64,000 nucleotides of DNA from PALSA-612 sp963791225 (GCA_963791225.1 CAWBRV010000002.1:62001-126000), one strand, 5' to 3'; positions 18,193-26,825 are shown, counted from the first letter of the stretch. A program made the numbers and translations. Notes: a model not told the origin generated them from the sequence alone.

Positions 18193-19668
18193 GTGGACGG
18201 GCTCGACCGTGCCGCCTTCCTTCGACAGGCAGGCGCCGTCGCGCTCCTGTCGCGGGGGCCCAGGAAGAGCCGCTCCGACGCGAGCCTGCCGCCGCCGCTT
18301 GCCGAGCTCCAGCGCGAGATCCACGGGACGGTTGTCGGGCGCACGAGCGCCGGCTACCCGCGCGCGCACGAGCTCTACAACACCCGCTTCGACGCATACC
18401 GGCCGCTCGCCGTCGTCTACTGCCAGAGCGTCGGCGATGTCCAGCGCACGATTGCCTGGTCGCGCAGGCACGGCATCAGGATCGCCCCGCGCGGCGGCGG
18501 CCACAGCTACGGCGGGTACTCGTCGGTGCCGGACGGCGTCGTCGTCGACGTGTCGAGGCTGGCCGCGGTCGGCGTGCGCCCGGGCCTGAAGGCCACGGTC
18601 GGAGCGGGGGCGAAGCTCATCGACGTCTACGCCGGGCTCGCTGCTCACGGCGTCACGATCCCGGCCGGGTCGTGCGCGACCGTCGGGATCGGGGGCCAGG
18701 TGCTCGGCGGCGGCGTCGGCTTCCTCTCGCGGAAGCTGGGGACGACCAGCGACAACCTGCTCGGGCTGATGCTCGTCACCGCCGACGGAAGGGTGCGCAC
18801 GTGCTCGGCGACGGAGAACCCCGACCTGTACTGGGCGAGCCGCGGCGGCGGCGGCGGAAACTTCGGGATCGCCACCGAGTACCGCTTCAGGACGACTGCG
18901 ATCTCGACCGTGTCGACCTTCACGGCCTCGTGGCACTGGGCGCAGGCGAAGGCCGTGATCGCCGCCTGGCAGACGTGGGCGCCGCACGCGCCCGACGAGC
19001 TGTTCTCGGTCTGCAATCTCGGCTCGGGCGGCGGCTCGCCGACCGTTCGCGTCTCGGGCCAGCTGATCGGCTCCCCGGCGCGTCTTCAGGCGCTGCTCGG
19101 CCCGCTCGTCTCCGCGGTTCCGCCGGAGAGCGTGAGCGTGAAGCGGCGGCCGTACCTGACCGCCGTCCAGTACTGGGCCGGCTGCGGACCGGTTTCCGCG
19201 TGCCACCTGGAACCGTTCGGGAAGCTCACGCGTGCGACCTTCGCCGCCAAGTCCGACTACGTCCGTCGTGCGCTGCCGCCCGCTGCGGCCGCGGTGATCG
19301 TCTCAGCCATCGCGCGGGCGCCGGGAAGCGGAACGCTGCTCCTCGATTCCTACGGAGGTGCGCTCAACCGCGTGCCGAAGGCGGCGACGGCGTTCGTGCA
19401 CCGCGACATGCTCTGCTCGCTGCAGTACCTCGCCTACTGGAACGCGCCTTCGCAGGCAGCCACCAACCTCGCGTGGCTGCGTGCCTTCTCCGCGGCCATG
19501 CGGCCGTATGTCTCCGGTCAGTCGTACGTGAACTACATCGACCCCGACCTCGCCGGCCGCCCGCAGGCGTACTACGGCTCCAACCTGTCCCGGCTCGTGT
19601 CGATCAAGCGCCGCTACGACCCGGGCAACGTCTTCCGCTTCAGACAGTCGATCCCCCTGCACGTCTGA
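18193..19668 (+). CDS. FAD-linked oxidase, berberine-bridge-enzyme type
   Basis: 491 residues. The FAD-binding PP-loop reads RIAPRGGGHSYGGYSS and the second segment GSCATVGIGGQVLGGGVGF; the His of GGGHSYGG and the Cys of GSCATVG occupy the positions that bind FAD covalently in bicovalent flavoproteins, so bicovalent attachment is likely. The C-terminal BBE element is present (YYGSNLSRLVSIKRRYDPGN). The N-terminus (LDRAAFLRQAGAVALL) resembles a degenerate Tat or secretion start, so export is possible. Such enzymes oxidise sugars, alkaloids or other alcohols with oxygen; substrate unknown. It starts 10 bp after the coiled-coil gene and is followed by a strong terminator. Confidence 0.88.
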   Translation: MDGLDRAAFLRQAGAVALLSRGPRKSRSDASLPPPLAELQREIHGTVVGRTSAGYPRAHELYNTRFDAYRPLAVVYCQSVGDVQRTIAWSRRHGIRIAPRGGGHSYGGYSSVPDGVVVDVSRLAAVGVRPGLKATVGAGAKLIDVYAGLAAHGVTIPAGSCATVGIGGQVLGGGVGFLSRKLGTTSDNLLGLMLVTADGRVRTCSATENPDLYWASRGGGGGNFGIATEYRFRTTAISTVSTFTASWHWAQAKAVIAAWQTWAPHAPDELFSVCNLGSGGGSPTVRVSGQLIGSPARLQALLGPLVSAVPPESVSVKRRPYLTAVQYWAGCGPVSACHLEPFGKLTRATFAAKSDYVRRALPPAAAAVIVSAIARAPGSGTLLLDSYGGALNRVPKAATAFVHRDMLCSLQYLAYWNAPSQAATNLAWLRAFSAAMRPYVSGQSYVNYIDPDLAGRPQAYYGSNLSRLVSIKRRYDPGNVFRFRQSIPLHV

Positions 19669-19671
19669 GCA

Positions 19672-19700
19672 CACGGGGGAAACGGCCGGTTTCCCCCGTG
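19672..19700. terminator. Perfect 12-bp stem terminator-like hairpin
   Basis: CACGGGGGAAAC (19672-19683) pairs with GTTTCCCCCGTG (19689-19700) around a 5-nt loop, three bases after the flavoprotein stop. It lies between convergent genes and may end transcription from the plus strand; a second hairpin serves the minus gene. Confidence 0.75.
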
Positions 19701-19867
19701 AGCCCCCTTCCCCAGGTGGTCGCGTAACGCGCCGTGCGAGCTACGCCCGGGCAAGGCCTGGACTTCGCGGCAACTCACGGCGTGTGGCCGATGCGAGGAC
19801 GGGATTCTCATGACAGCGGATGCCGTGCAGGTAGATCGTGCCGAGTCTGTGTCAAATGTCCTACCGG

Positions 19868-19900
19868 CGACGATGGAACGACGCCTTTTTGCCATCGTCG
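19868..19900 (-). terminator. Hairpin after the FG-GAP-like gene
   Basis: CGACGATGG (19868-19876) and CCATCGTCG (19892-19900) form a 9-bp stem with a 15-nt loop that contains a run of five T, just downstream of the minus-strand stop at 19904. Between the two hairpins (19701-19867) I see no gene. Confidence 0.4.
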
Positions 19901-19903
19901 ACG

Positions 19904-20413
19904 CTAGGGCGTGGAGGTCTTCGTGTGCCAGGTACGGACGAGCACGAAGCGGCTGCCGTTCCAGTGGAAGCGCCGGTGGTCGAAGCCTCCGGTCGGACAG
20001 CAGTTCGGGTCGCTCTTCCCGTAGACGGGCTGCGAGTTGACGATGTCGCCGCCGATGCGGGTGATGCCGACCTTGTAGCCGTTCCGGCCGAGCGCGAGGC
20101 GCCAGCCGGTCCCGGTGCGCCGGAGGACGAGCCACCCGATGTCGCCGGCCGTCCCGCCGCTCGCCACCGTCAACGCCAGGTCTGTGCGGCCGTCGCGGGT
20201 GAAGTCGAAGCAGACGACCTCGTCGATCGAGCCGGGCGCGACGGTCATAAGGCCGCCGGCCGGGCTCGGGATGCGCGGCTTCGCACTCGCCACCGCGCTC
20301 TTCGCAAGCGAGGTCGAGCAAGCCGAAGCGCTCCCGGCCGCTGCCACCGAAGACACGTGCAAGCCGGCGGCCACGACCGCGAGGGCCGCCAGTCCCGTGA
20401 TCCGCGAGCGCAC
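19904..20413 (-). CDS. Secreted FG-GAP/VCBS-like protein
   Basis: 169 residues with a signal peptide (RSRITGLAALAVVAAGLHVS, cleavage likely after SVAA or VAAAG). The mature part has the repeat-like line VCFDFTRDGRTDLALTVASG, the Asp-rich pattern of calcium-binding FG-GAP blades, and aromatic-rich C-terminal stretches (FDHRRFHWNGSRFVLVRTW) with a Cys-Cys pair. One or two blades only, so not a full propeller by itself. GTG start at 20413 fixed by TAGTCT ending six bases upstream; that -10 overlaps the stop codon of the MFS gene. Confidence 0.75.
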   Translation of the reverse strand: MRSRITGLAALAVVAAGLHVSSVAAAGSASACSTSLAKSAVASAKPRIPSPAGGLMTVAPGSIDEVVCFDFTRDGRTDLALTVASGGTAGDIGWLVLRRTGTGWRLALGRNGYKVGITRIGGDIVNSQPVYGKSDPNCCPTGGFDHRRFHWNGSRFVLVRTWHTKTSTP

Positions 20414-20419
20414 GCCCGG

Positions 20420-20425
20420 AGACTA
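20420..20425 (-). promoter_or_regulatory. -10 element TAGTCT overlapping an upstream stop codon
   Basis: On the minus strand TAGTCT runs from 20425 to 20420 and ends six bases before the GTG at 20413. Its first three bases are the TAG stop of the upstream MFS-cNMP gene, so the promoter is compressed into the gene end. Confidence 0.5.
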
Positions 20426-22108
20426 GACGCCGACCCGACCCTTCCGCCGCACCTGGTGCAGGCCGGCGAGCCGGGCTCCGATCTCCGCATCCGCGATCTG
20501 GACGGCGGCGCCCGAGCCCGACAGCGCCTCCAGGAAATCCGCCCGCTCGAGCGCGAGCGCACGCACGTGCTCGCGGGCCTCGACCGTCGCCGTCCTCGGG
20601 ACGTCTCTGAGCAGTGCGATCTCGCCGAAGTAGTCGCCCGGGCCGAGCGATGCGACGAATCGCCCTCCTGTCGAAACGTCGACTCGTCCTTCGGCGATCA
20701 CGTAGCAACGGTCGCCCGGATCCCCTTCTCCGATGATCTCGTCGCCGGCCGCGAAGCTCTCCGGCAGCACGCGCAGCGCGAGGCGCTCGAGCGTGAGCGG
20801 CGCGAGGGGCGCGAAGAGCGACACGCCCTGGATGAGTGCAAGCGTCGTGCGGTCGGGGGCCGAGGCGCTGGCGTCGATCCGGACGAGGCGGCGACCCACG
20901 ACGGCCACGAGTGCCGGGAGGAAGAGCCCCGTCGCCACGAGCGCCGCACGTAGTCCGAATGCAGAGATGAGCACCGGCACGATCGCCGCGCCGACCCCGA
21001 TCGCCGCGAGCCACAGCGACTGCATGACGCCAAAGACACGCGACAGGGCGGCGGCCGGGACGGCGCGCTGGACGAGCGTCGTACCGGCCACGTCGAAGAA
21101 CGTGTTGCCGACGCCGACCAGGCCGAGTAGCAGGAGCGCGGCCGCAGGTTCGGTCGTTGCGGCCAGGAGCGCGATCGGGATCCCCCACAGAAGCACGCCC
21201 GCGACGAAAGGGATGCTCAGCCGGCGGACGCCGACGAGGAGCACGGACGCCAGCGCGCCGACGAGTGCGCCGATCCCGAAGGCGGCGTTCAGATACCCGA
21301 CGCCGGCGTTCCCGAGTCCGACGAGTTGGAGCGAGACGACGACGATGAACACCTCGAGGGCGCCGTCGACGAGCGTCGTCGCAGTCAGGAGGGCGATCAG
21401 CGGTGGTAGCCGGTCGTCGCTCCTGATGGCACGCACGCCCCCTGTGAGCTCGGACACGACGCTCTCGGCGGGCGCAGTTGCCGCCCTCGCCGGGCGCACG
21501 GGTGGACGGATGCGGCTCGTGAGCACGGCCGACCAGAGCACGAGCACGGCCGTGACCGTGATCGCCGCCCCGACGTCGGTGAAGGCCACCAGGAGACCGC
21601 CGAGCGCCGGGCCGGCGAAGAAGCCGACGCTCTCGATGGTCTGCGCCGTCACGTTTGCGGCCGTCAGTTCTGCGGGCGTCGTCGCGAGTTCCGGCATCAG
21701 CCCGGCGAACGCCGGCGCCGTCGGTGTGGCGGCGAGACTGACTGCGGCGGCGAGCGCGAACACGAGCGTCGGCGGCGCGTCCGACCAGACCGCTGCCGCC
21801 GCGACGAGCATCAGGCTCGCCCGGATGAGATCCGTCGTGACCAGCACCCGCACACGCGAGTAGCGGTCACCGAGTACCGACGCGAACGGGGAGCAGACGG
21901 CGGCGGGGATCATCCGTATGAGCCAGACGACCGCGACCGCGCTCGCGCCGCCCGCGTGATAGGCGTAGACGGAAACGGCCACGACGTAGGACCAGTGGCC
22001 CACGCAGGACCCCGCGAGCGCGAGGCTGAGGAGCCGGAGGTCGCGGCGCCCGAGAACGGCGGCAAGCGCCGCCCACGATTCGGCCAGATTTCGCCTCAGC
22101 GCCTGCAC
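20423..22108 (-). CDS. MFS transporter fused to a C-terminal cyclic-nucleotide-binding domain
   Basis: 561 residues. Residues about 15-400 carry 12 hydrophobic segments of an MFS permease with a loop-2/3-type motif (SPFASVLGDRYSRVRVLV). After ALIQGVSLFAPLAPLTLERL the last 130 residues are a cNMP-binding fold: the phosphate-binding cassette reads GDYFGEIALLRDVPRTATVE with the conserved Gly-Glu and Arg-Thr-Ala residues that hold cyclic phosphate. The protein would be a membrane transporter gated or modulated by cAMP/cGMP; a class III cyclase lies at 14213-17335. GTG start at 22108 (VQALRRNLAESW) chosen as the last start before the first helix. Divergent from the ATP-grasp gene. Confidence 0.85.
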   Translation of the reverse strand: MQALRRNLAESWAALAAVLGRRDLRLLSLALAGSCVGHWSYVVAVSVYAYHAGGASAVAVVWLIRMIPAAVCSPFASVLGDRYSRVRVLVTTDLIRASLMLVAAAAVWSDAPPTLVFALAAAVSLAATPTAPAFAGLMPELATTPAELTAANVTAQTIESVGFFAGPALGGLLVAFTDVGAAITVTAVLVLWSAVLTSRIRPPVRPARAATAPAESVVSELTGGVRAIRSDDRLPPLIALLTATTLVDGALEVFIVVVSLQLVGLGNAGVGYLNAAFGIGALVGALASVLLVGVRRLSIPFVAGVLLWGIPIALLAATTEPAAALLLLGLVGVGNTFFDVAGTTLVQRAVPAAALSRVFGVMQSLWLAAIGVGAAIVPVLISAFGLRAALVATGLFLPALVAVVGRRLVRIDASASAPDRTTLALIQGVSLFAPLAPLTLERLALRVLPESFAAGDEIIGEGDPGDRCYVIAEGRVDVSTGGRFVASLGPGDYFGEIALLRDVPRTATVEAREHVRALALERADFLEALSGSGAAVQIADAEIGARLAGLHQVRRKGRVGV

Positions 22109-22159
22109 GACGCGCTGAGAATCGCACGGCCGCCGCTTCCGGGCCGGCGTGGCGGGCGC

Positions 22160-22165
22160 TACGGT
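22160..22165 (+). promoter_or_regulatory. -10 element TACGGT for the ATP-grasp gene
   Basis: TACGGT ends six bases before the GTG at 22172, the spacing of a leaderless start. It lies in the 63-bp gap to the divergent MFS gene. Confidence 0.5.
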
Positions 22166-22171
22166 CACACG

Positions 22172-23143
22172 GTGCGAACGGCGTTCACCTTCAACCTCTG
22201 CCGAGAGCGGGACGAGTCCGAGGCCGAGTTCGACACGCCCGAGACGGTGGCGTTCATCGCCGGCTCGCTGGAGCGGCTCGGGCACGAGGTCGAACTGGTC
22301 GACGCGGGCCTGCCTGTCGCCGACCTCGTCGAGCGGCTGCGACTCGCCGCTCCCGCGCTCGTGTTCAACACCGCGGAGGGACGGGCGGGACGGTATCGCG
22401 AGGCGTTCTTCCCGGCGCTCTACGAGGAGCTCGGGCTTCGCTACACGGGCTCCGACGCCTGGACCTGTGCCGTGACGCTCGACAAGCATCTGTCCAAGCT
22501 GGTCGCACGGGGTGCGAGTGTCGCGACTCCGGCGGCCCAGTTCGTGCTCGCTCCAGAGGAGATCGCCGGACATCGGTGGGACAGGCCCGTGATCGTGAAG
22601 CCGAACTTCGAGGGCAGCTCCAAGGGGATCGACGCGAGCGCAGTGGTCAGCGATGCGCAGGTCGTGCCCGAGGCGGTGGAGCGCGCGCTCCGCCGCTTTC
22701 CCGCCGGCGTGCTCGTCGAGGACTTCGTCGCCGGACGAGACATCAGCGTCGCCTTCCTCGAGCCGGTGGGCGTGCTGGCCGCGGTCGAGTACGAGTTCGC
22801 CGACCCCACGGCGTCGATCTACGGCTACGAGCTCAAGAACGAGCGACCGGAGGATGTCGAGGTACTCGCGCCTGCACGGCTCGAGCTCGAGCAGGCCGAC
22901 GAGCTCGCCCGGGCTGCGAGCACGATCTTCGGAGCGTTCTGCGTCCGCGACGTCGGGCGTGCGGACTTCCGGCTCGCGGAGGACGGGAAGCTCTGGTTCC
23001 TCGAGGTCAACCCGTTGCCGTCGCTCGAGGAGGGCGCGGGGATCTACGCGGCCGCGGCGGTGGCCGGTCTCGACGCCGACGGGGTCATCGGTGCGATCCT
23101 CGACAGCGCGGTCAGGCGCCGCGGGGACGCGGTCGTACGCTGA
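22172..23143 (+). CDS. ATP-grasp protein, D-alanine--D-alanine ligase-like
   Basis: 323 residues. Features of the ATP-grasp fold: FNTAEGRAGRYREAFFPALY, the ATP-clamping VIVKPNFEGSSKGI, EDFVAGRDISVAF, and the metal-binding FLEVNPLPSLEEG. It is shorter in the C-terminus and lacks some Ddl signatures, so it may join other amino acids or small acids rather than D-Ala. GTG start set by the -10 at 22160-22165; the protein begins RTAFTFNLCRERDE. Followed closely by a small membrane protein gene. Confidence 0.8.
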   Translation: MRTAFTFNLCRERDESEAEFDTPETVAFIAGSLERLGHEVELVDAGLPVADLVERLRLAAPALVFNTAEGRAGRYREAFFPALYEELGLRYTGSDAWTCAVTLDKHLSKLVARGASVATPAAQFVLAPEEIAGHRWDRPVIVKPNFEGSSKGIDASAVVSDAQVVPEAVERALRRFPAGVLVEDFVAGRDISVAFLEPVGVLAAVEYEFADPTASIYGYELKNERPEDVEVLAPARLELEQADELARAASTIFGAFCVRDVGRADFRLAEDGKLWFLEVNPLPSLEEGAGIYAAAAVAGLDADGVIGAILDSAVRRRGDAVVR

Positions 23144-23160
23144 CCGGGCTCGTCTTCGCG

Positions 23161-23355
23161 GTGTCCCAGGAGACCGCGGTCGCGGTGATCGCGGCTGCGG
23201 GCATCGTCGTCGGCTTCGTTGCGCTCGCGATCGTCGGCTGGATCTTCCTGCGTGCCGCCAAGCGGGACAGGGTGGCGGAGCAGGCCGCCGCCGAGGCTAA
23301 GCTGGAGCGAGGCTCTCCGTCCGCCCAGTCCTCGAACGGAAAGGAATCCTCGTGA
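23161..23355 (+). CDS. Small single-pass membrane protein
   Basis: 64 residues from GTG 23161. A long helix (VAVIAAAGIVVGFVALAIVG, about 6-30) is followed by a charged tail (RAAKRDRVAEQAAAEAKLE). Its stop overlaps the next GTG (GTGA), so it is probably co-translated with the secreted protein. Family unknown. Confidence 0.6.
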   Translation: MSQETAVAVIAAAGIVVGFVALAIVGWIFLRAAKRDRVAEQAAAEAKLERGSPSAQSSNGKESS

Positions 23356-23927
23356 GACCGACGTCCAAGATCGTGGCCGTCACCGCGTGCCTGCTGCTCG
23401 CCCTCGTGCTGAGCAGCGTCGCGGCGGGCGCCTCCCAAAATGCGAGCCCGAAGAAGTGGGTCACCGTCTTCTGCGGCTCGGTGGTCACCTGGGAGAAGTC
23501 CGTCAAGTCGAGCGCGACCGCCCTCTCGAAGACCGTCAACGGTCTCGACGCAAAGAGCAAGGCCGACCTCCCTGCCGCCAGGAACAGGCTCGTCCAGTTC
23601 CTGGGCGGCCTCGTCGCGGTCACGAACACGATGATCCACAAGGTTCGGGCCGTCGGGCCTCCGGCCGTGAAGGACGGCTCGAAGATCCAGTCCGGCGTGC
23701 TCGCAGGGTTCGCGCAGGTGAGCAAGGCGTTCGCCGACGGCAAGAAGACCGCGCAGGCGCTGCCGACGAACAACGCGAAGACGTTCGCCAAGCAGGCCGT
23801 CGGGCTCAGCGCCACGATTCAGGCGACCGCGAACCGGATCAGCGCCTCCTTCCGCGCCCTCAGCAAGTACTCGACGAAGCCCCTGGACGACGCCGCCAAG
23901 AAGGCTCCCGCCTGCTCGAAGCTCTAG
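23352..23927 (+). CDS. Secreted helical protein of unknown function
   Basis: 191 residues with a clear signal peptide (PTSKIVAVTACLLLALVLSS, cleavage near AAGAS). The mature part is Lys/Ala/Ser-rich, mostly helical, with only two cysteines (FCGSV and the C-terminal ACSKL), which could form a disulphide. It resembles helical-bundle secreted proteins seen in Thermoleophilia, but I cannot name a family. GTG start overlaps the upstream stop. From 23928 to 24115 I see no gene. Confidence 0.7.
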   Translation: MRPTSKIVAVTACLLLALVLSSVAAGASQNASPKKWVTVFCGSVVTWEKSVKSSATALSKTVNGLDAKSKADLPAARNRLVQFLGGLVAVTNTMIHKVRAVGPPAVKDGSKIQSGVLAGFAQVSKAFADGKKTAQALPTNNAKTFAKQAVGLSATIQATANRISASFRALSKYSTKPLDDAAKKAPACSKL

Positions 23928-24115
23928 TGCACGGTCGCACGGATCGACCTGGGATCCGGCCGCGTGTCGGCTCTCGGCGCTCTGCTGTATAGGCGGCGGT
24001 CGCAGTGCCTCCCTCCCCCGGCCGAGTGTCCCTCGGACGAGGGACTGCCTTGCTCTCGGTGAATCGGGGCCTGTAAGGGGTTGAGCCGTCGGCGATCCGG
24101 GCCGAAGATGAGAGC

Positions 24116-25573
24116 ATGGGGCGAGACCTACGCGCGAGCCTGCCGTCAGCGCGGGCTGATGGGCAACAGACCGCTTCGCAGCCGCCGGCGCCGACTGATG
24201 GGCAGGCCGCTTCGCGGCCGACAGAGTCGCCTGATGGGCAGGCCGCTTCGCGGCCGCCCGGGCGGCGCTCGCCGGTCGCCAACGTGGTCGCGACGTACGG
24301 CTCGAACGTGGCGGGAGCCGTGCTCGGCCTCGTCAACGTCCTGATCGTCTCACGCGCGCTCGGGCCCGAAGGCCGCGGTCAGGTGGCATTCGTGCTGACG
24401 ATGGCGATGCTCGTCTCCCAGCTCTCGAACCTCGGCGTCCAGTCGGCCGTGATGAACTTCGGCGGTCGCGACCGCCGCCTGCTGCCGTCGCTCGCCGGCA
24501 CCTCGGTGGCGCTGTCGCTCCTCCTGGGCGGCATCTCGCTGGTCGTCGTCGGCGTGCTGATCAAGCTCTTCCCCGCCGTCGGCGGCGACGTCGACCCGGT
24601 GACCCGCTGGATTGCGCTCGGCACCGTGCCGATCCTGATCCTCGCCTACTACCTCTACATGCTCGTGCTGGTCGAGTACCGCTTCGCGGTCGCGAACATC
24701 GTCATCCTGCTCGGCCCGATCGGGAACGCGACGACGAACGTCGTCCTCGCGGCGACCGGCCACCTGAGCGTCCGCAGCGCCGTGATCGCATGGTCGGCCG
24801 GTCAGACCCTCGGGCTCGTGCTCCTGATCTGGTACGTCCACCTCGGCATGGGCAGCTTCGGCAAGGCCGACTGGCGGCTCTCGCGGCGCATGGTCGGCTT
24901 CGGGATCAAGACGCACGCGGGCCAGATCGGCATGGTCGGCAACTACCGGCTCGACCAGTGGCTGCTCGGGTCGATCTCCGGCGCGAAGTCGCTCGGGCTC
25001 TACAGCGTCGCCGTCGCGTGGGCGGAGGTGCTGTTCTTCCTGCCGAACGCGCTCGCGACCGTGCAGCGCCCCGACCTCGTCCGCGCCGACCGGGGCGAGG
25101 CCTCGCGCCAGGCGGCGGTCGGGTTCCGCGCCGGCGCGCTGCTGACGCTGATCTCGGCGATCGTCCTGATCGCGGCCGCGCCGTTCCTCTGCGTCACGAT
25201 CTTCGGCAGCGACTTCCACGGGTCGATCCGCGACCTGCGCATCCTCGCACTCGGCGCGTTCGGGATCGCGGCGATCAAGCAACTCGGCTCCGCGCTGACG
25301 TCGCAGAACCGTCCGCTGCTCGAGACGGCCGGCATCCTCGTGGCGTTCGCGGTCACTGCGGTGACCGACGTATTGCTGATCCCGTCGCACGCCGACCTCG
25401 GCGCGTCGATCGCCTCCACCGTGTCCTACACGGCCGGTGGGCTCGCGATGGTGGTGCTCTTCATCCACGCGCTCGGGGGCCGGCTCTCCGATCTGCTCCC
25501 GCGCGGCAGCGAGGTGCGCTGGTTCTGGGACGCGGCCCGCGCCCGCATCGGTCGCGCGCCGGCGACGACCTAG
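24116..25573 (+). CDS. Lipopolysaccharide/polysaccharide flippase (MATE/Wzx superfamily)
   Basis: 485 residues. After a 50-residue N-terminal tail made of a repeated DGQ-AS-P motif, the membrane part begins SPVANVVATYGSNVAGAVLG and contains about 12-14 hydrophobic helices, with early family motifs RALGPEGRGQVAFVLTMAM and LSNLGVQSAVMNFGGR. Such proteins move lipid-linked sugars across the membrane. The N-terminal repeats sit in the cytoplasmic tail. No ribosome-binding site is evident at the ATG 24116; an internal start near the SPVAN segment would remove the repeats, but no ATG/GTG fits better. Confidence 0.82.
   Translation: MGRDLRASLPSARADGQQTASQPPAPTDGQAASRPTESPDGQAASRPPGRRSPVANVVATYGSNVAGAVLGLVNVLIVSRALGPEGRGQVAFVLTMAMLVSQLSNLGVQSAVMNFGGRDRRLLPSLAGTSVALSLLLGGISLVVVGVLIKLFPAVGGDVDPVTRWIALGTVPILILAYYLYMLVLVEYRFAVANIVILLGPIGNATTNVVLAATGHLSVRSAVIAWSAGQTLGLVLLIWYVHLGMGSFGKADWRLSRRMVGFGIKTHAGQIGMVGNYRLDQWLLGSISGAKSLGLYSVAVAWAEVLFFLPNALATVQRPDLVRADRGEASRQAAVGFRAGALLTLISAIVLIAAAPFLCVTIFGSDFHGSIRDLRILALGAFGIAAIKQLGSALTSQNRPLLETAGILVAFAVTAVTDVLLIPSHADLGASIASTVSYTAGGLAMVVLFIHALGGRLSDLLPRGSEVRWFWDAARARIGRAPATT
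24156..24256 (+). repeat. Three short tandem repeats in the flippase N-terminus
   Basis: Two identical 26-bp units (24195-24220 and 24231-24256, start CTGATGGGCAGGCCGC) lie 36 bp apart, and a diverged third copy begins at 24156. They encode DGQ-x-ASxP. The spacing is in-frame (36 and 39 bp). Each unit contains the palindrome GGCCGCTTCGCGGCC with a central mismatch. Not a CRISPR: too few, too close, coding. Confidence 0.7.
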
Positions 25574-25579
25574 CCCGAG

Positions 25580-26818
25580 CTAGACCGTTGCTGCCCGGTC
25601 GGCTCGGAGTGGTCGGTCGCGCCGGCGAAAGATGAGGGCAGCCGCGACGAGGGCCGGAAGTGCGAGACAGATGCCCGCGACGCGGACGCCGAATACGCCC
25701 GCGAGCGTCCCGTCGATCAGGCTCGCGATCGGTCGCAGACCGAGGAACGCCACGCTCCAGAGCGCCATGATCCGCCCGCGCTGCGACTCCTCCACGCCGA
25801 GCTGGAGCTGGGCCGTCGCCGACGTGTTCGACGCGAGGTAGCCGAAGCCGGCGACGAAGAGCACGACGTAGGCGAGCCAGAGCCACGGGGAGAGGCAGAG
25901 CGCGACGATCCCGCCGCCGAGCATCGAGAGGGTCACGGCCATGCGCACCCGCGAGCCGGTCACGCGCCCCGCCAGCGTGAACGCCGCGACCACCGCGCCC
26001 GCGCCGAAGACGCCGATCAGGAAGCCCGCCTTCGTGTCCGCCTCCCCGAACGCGTGCGCGAACGCCGGCGCCTCGGTGTTGACCGGGTCGGACGCGAAGC
26101 CGACGGCCGCGATCACGAGCAAGAGCGCGAGCAGGCGCGGCCGTTCGCGGACGAAGCGAAGGCTCGCGCGAAGGTGCGACTCCTCGCGCGGGACCGGGAT
26201 CTGCGGCCGCGCCCGGACGACGAGCAGGGCGGCGACGAGCGCGAGGTAGGACGCCGAGTTGATCGCGAATGCGGCCGGGATGCCGAGCGCGTTGACCGTC
26301 ACCGCCGCGAGCGCCGGTCCGACCGCACGGGCGAGGTTGTACGCCATCGAGTTGAGCCCGATCGCCGAGGGCAGGTCGTGCCGCCCGACCAGTTGGCCGA
26401 CGAGCGCCCCCGAGGCCGGCGCGGCGTAGGCGCTGCAGACGCCGAGGCAGAGCGCGAACACGATCACGACCCAGACCGCCGCCAGCCCGCCCCAGGCGAG
26501 GAGCGCGAGCGTCCCGCTGAGAACGGCGGCCGAGAGTTGCGTGACGAGCAGGAGCCGGCGCCGGTCGAGGCGGTCGGCGGCGAGCCCCGTCCACGGAGCG
26601 AGGAGCAGCACGGGGGCGAACTGCGCCATGTTCAGGACGCCGAGGAGGAAAGGGGAGTGGGTCAGCCGGAAGACGAGGAGCGACGCGGCGAGGTTCTGAA
26701 ACCAGGTGCCGCTCGACGAGATCGCGTTTCCCGCGAAGTAGGGCCCGAAGTCCCGGCTGCGCATCAGCTGCCAGGCCGCCGAGGGCCCGGTGGAGCTCGA
26801 GGTGCCTGCCCGGGCCAT
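25580..26818 (-). CDS. MFS transporter, EntS/multidrug-exporter type
   Basis: 412 residues with 12 hydrophobic segments; RDFGPYFAGNAISSSGTWFQ at the start and LAADRLDRRRLLLVTQ in the loop after helix 2 are typical of the MFS_3 (enterobactin exporter-like) family. Probable drug or siderophore efflux. ATG 26818 is preceded by TAGCCT ending seven bases upstream; the frame is open further but that promoter spacing and the family start decide. Convergent with the flippase (6 bp between stops) and divergent from the glycoside hydrolase. Confidence 0.85.
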   Translation of the reverse strand: MARAGTSSSTGPSAAWQLMRSRDFGPYFAGNAISSSGTWFQNLAASLLVFRLTHSPFLLGVLNMAQFAPVLLLAPWTGLAADRLDRRRLLLVTQLSAAVLSGTLALLAWGGLAAVWVVIVFALCLGVCSAYAAPASGALVGQLVGRHDLPSAIGLNSMAYNLARAVGPALAAVTVNALGIPAAFAINSASYLALVAALLVVRARPQIPVPREESHLRASLRFVRERPRLLALLLVIAAVGFASDPVNTEAPAFAHAFGEADTKAGFLIGVFGAGAVVAAFTLAGRVTGSRVRMAVTLSMLGGGIVALCLSPWLWLAYVVLFVAGFGYLASNTSATAQLQLGVEESQRGRIMALWSVAFLGLRPIASLIDGTLAGVFGVRVAGICLALPALVAAALIFRRRDRPLRADRAATV

Positions 26819-26825
26819 CGGCGAG

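Noticed and set aside
24156..24256. Short repeats as a CRISPR array
   Set aside because: Only three copies, spacers of about 10 bp, in-frame coding and no cas genes.
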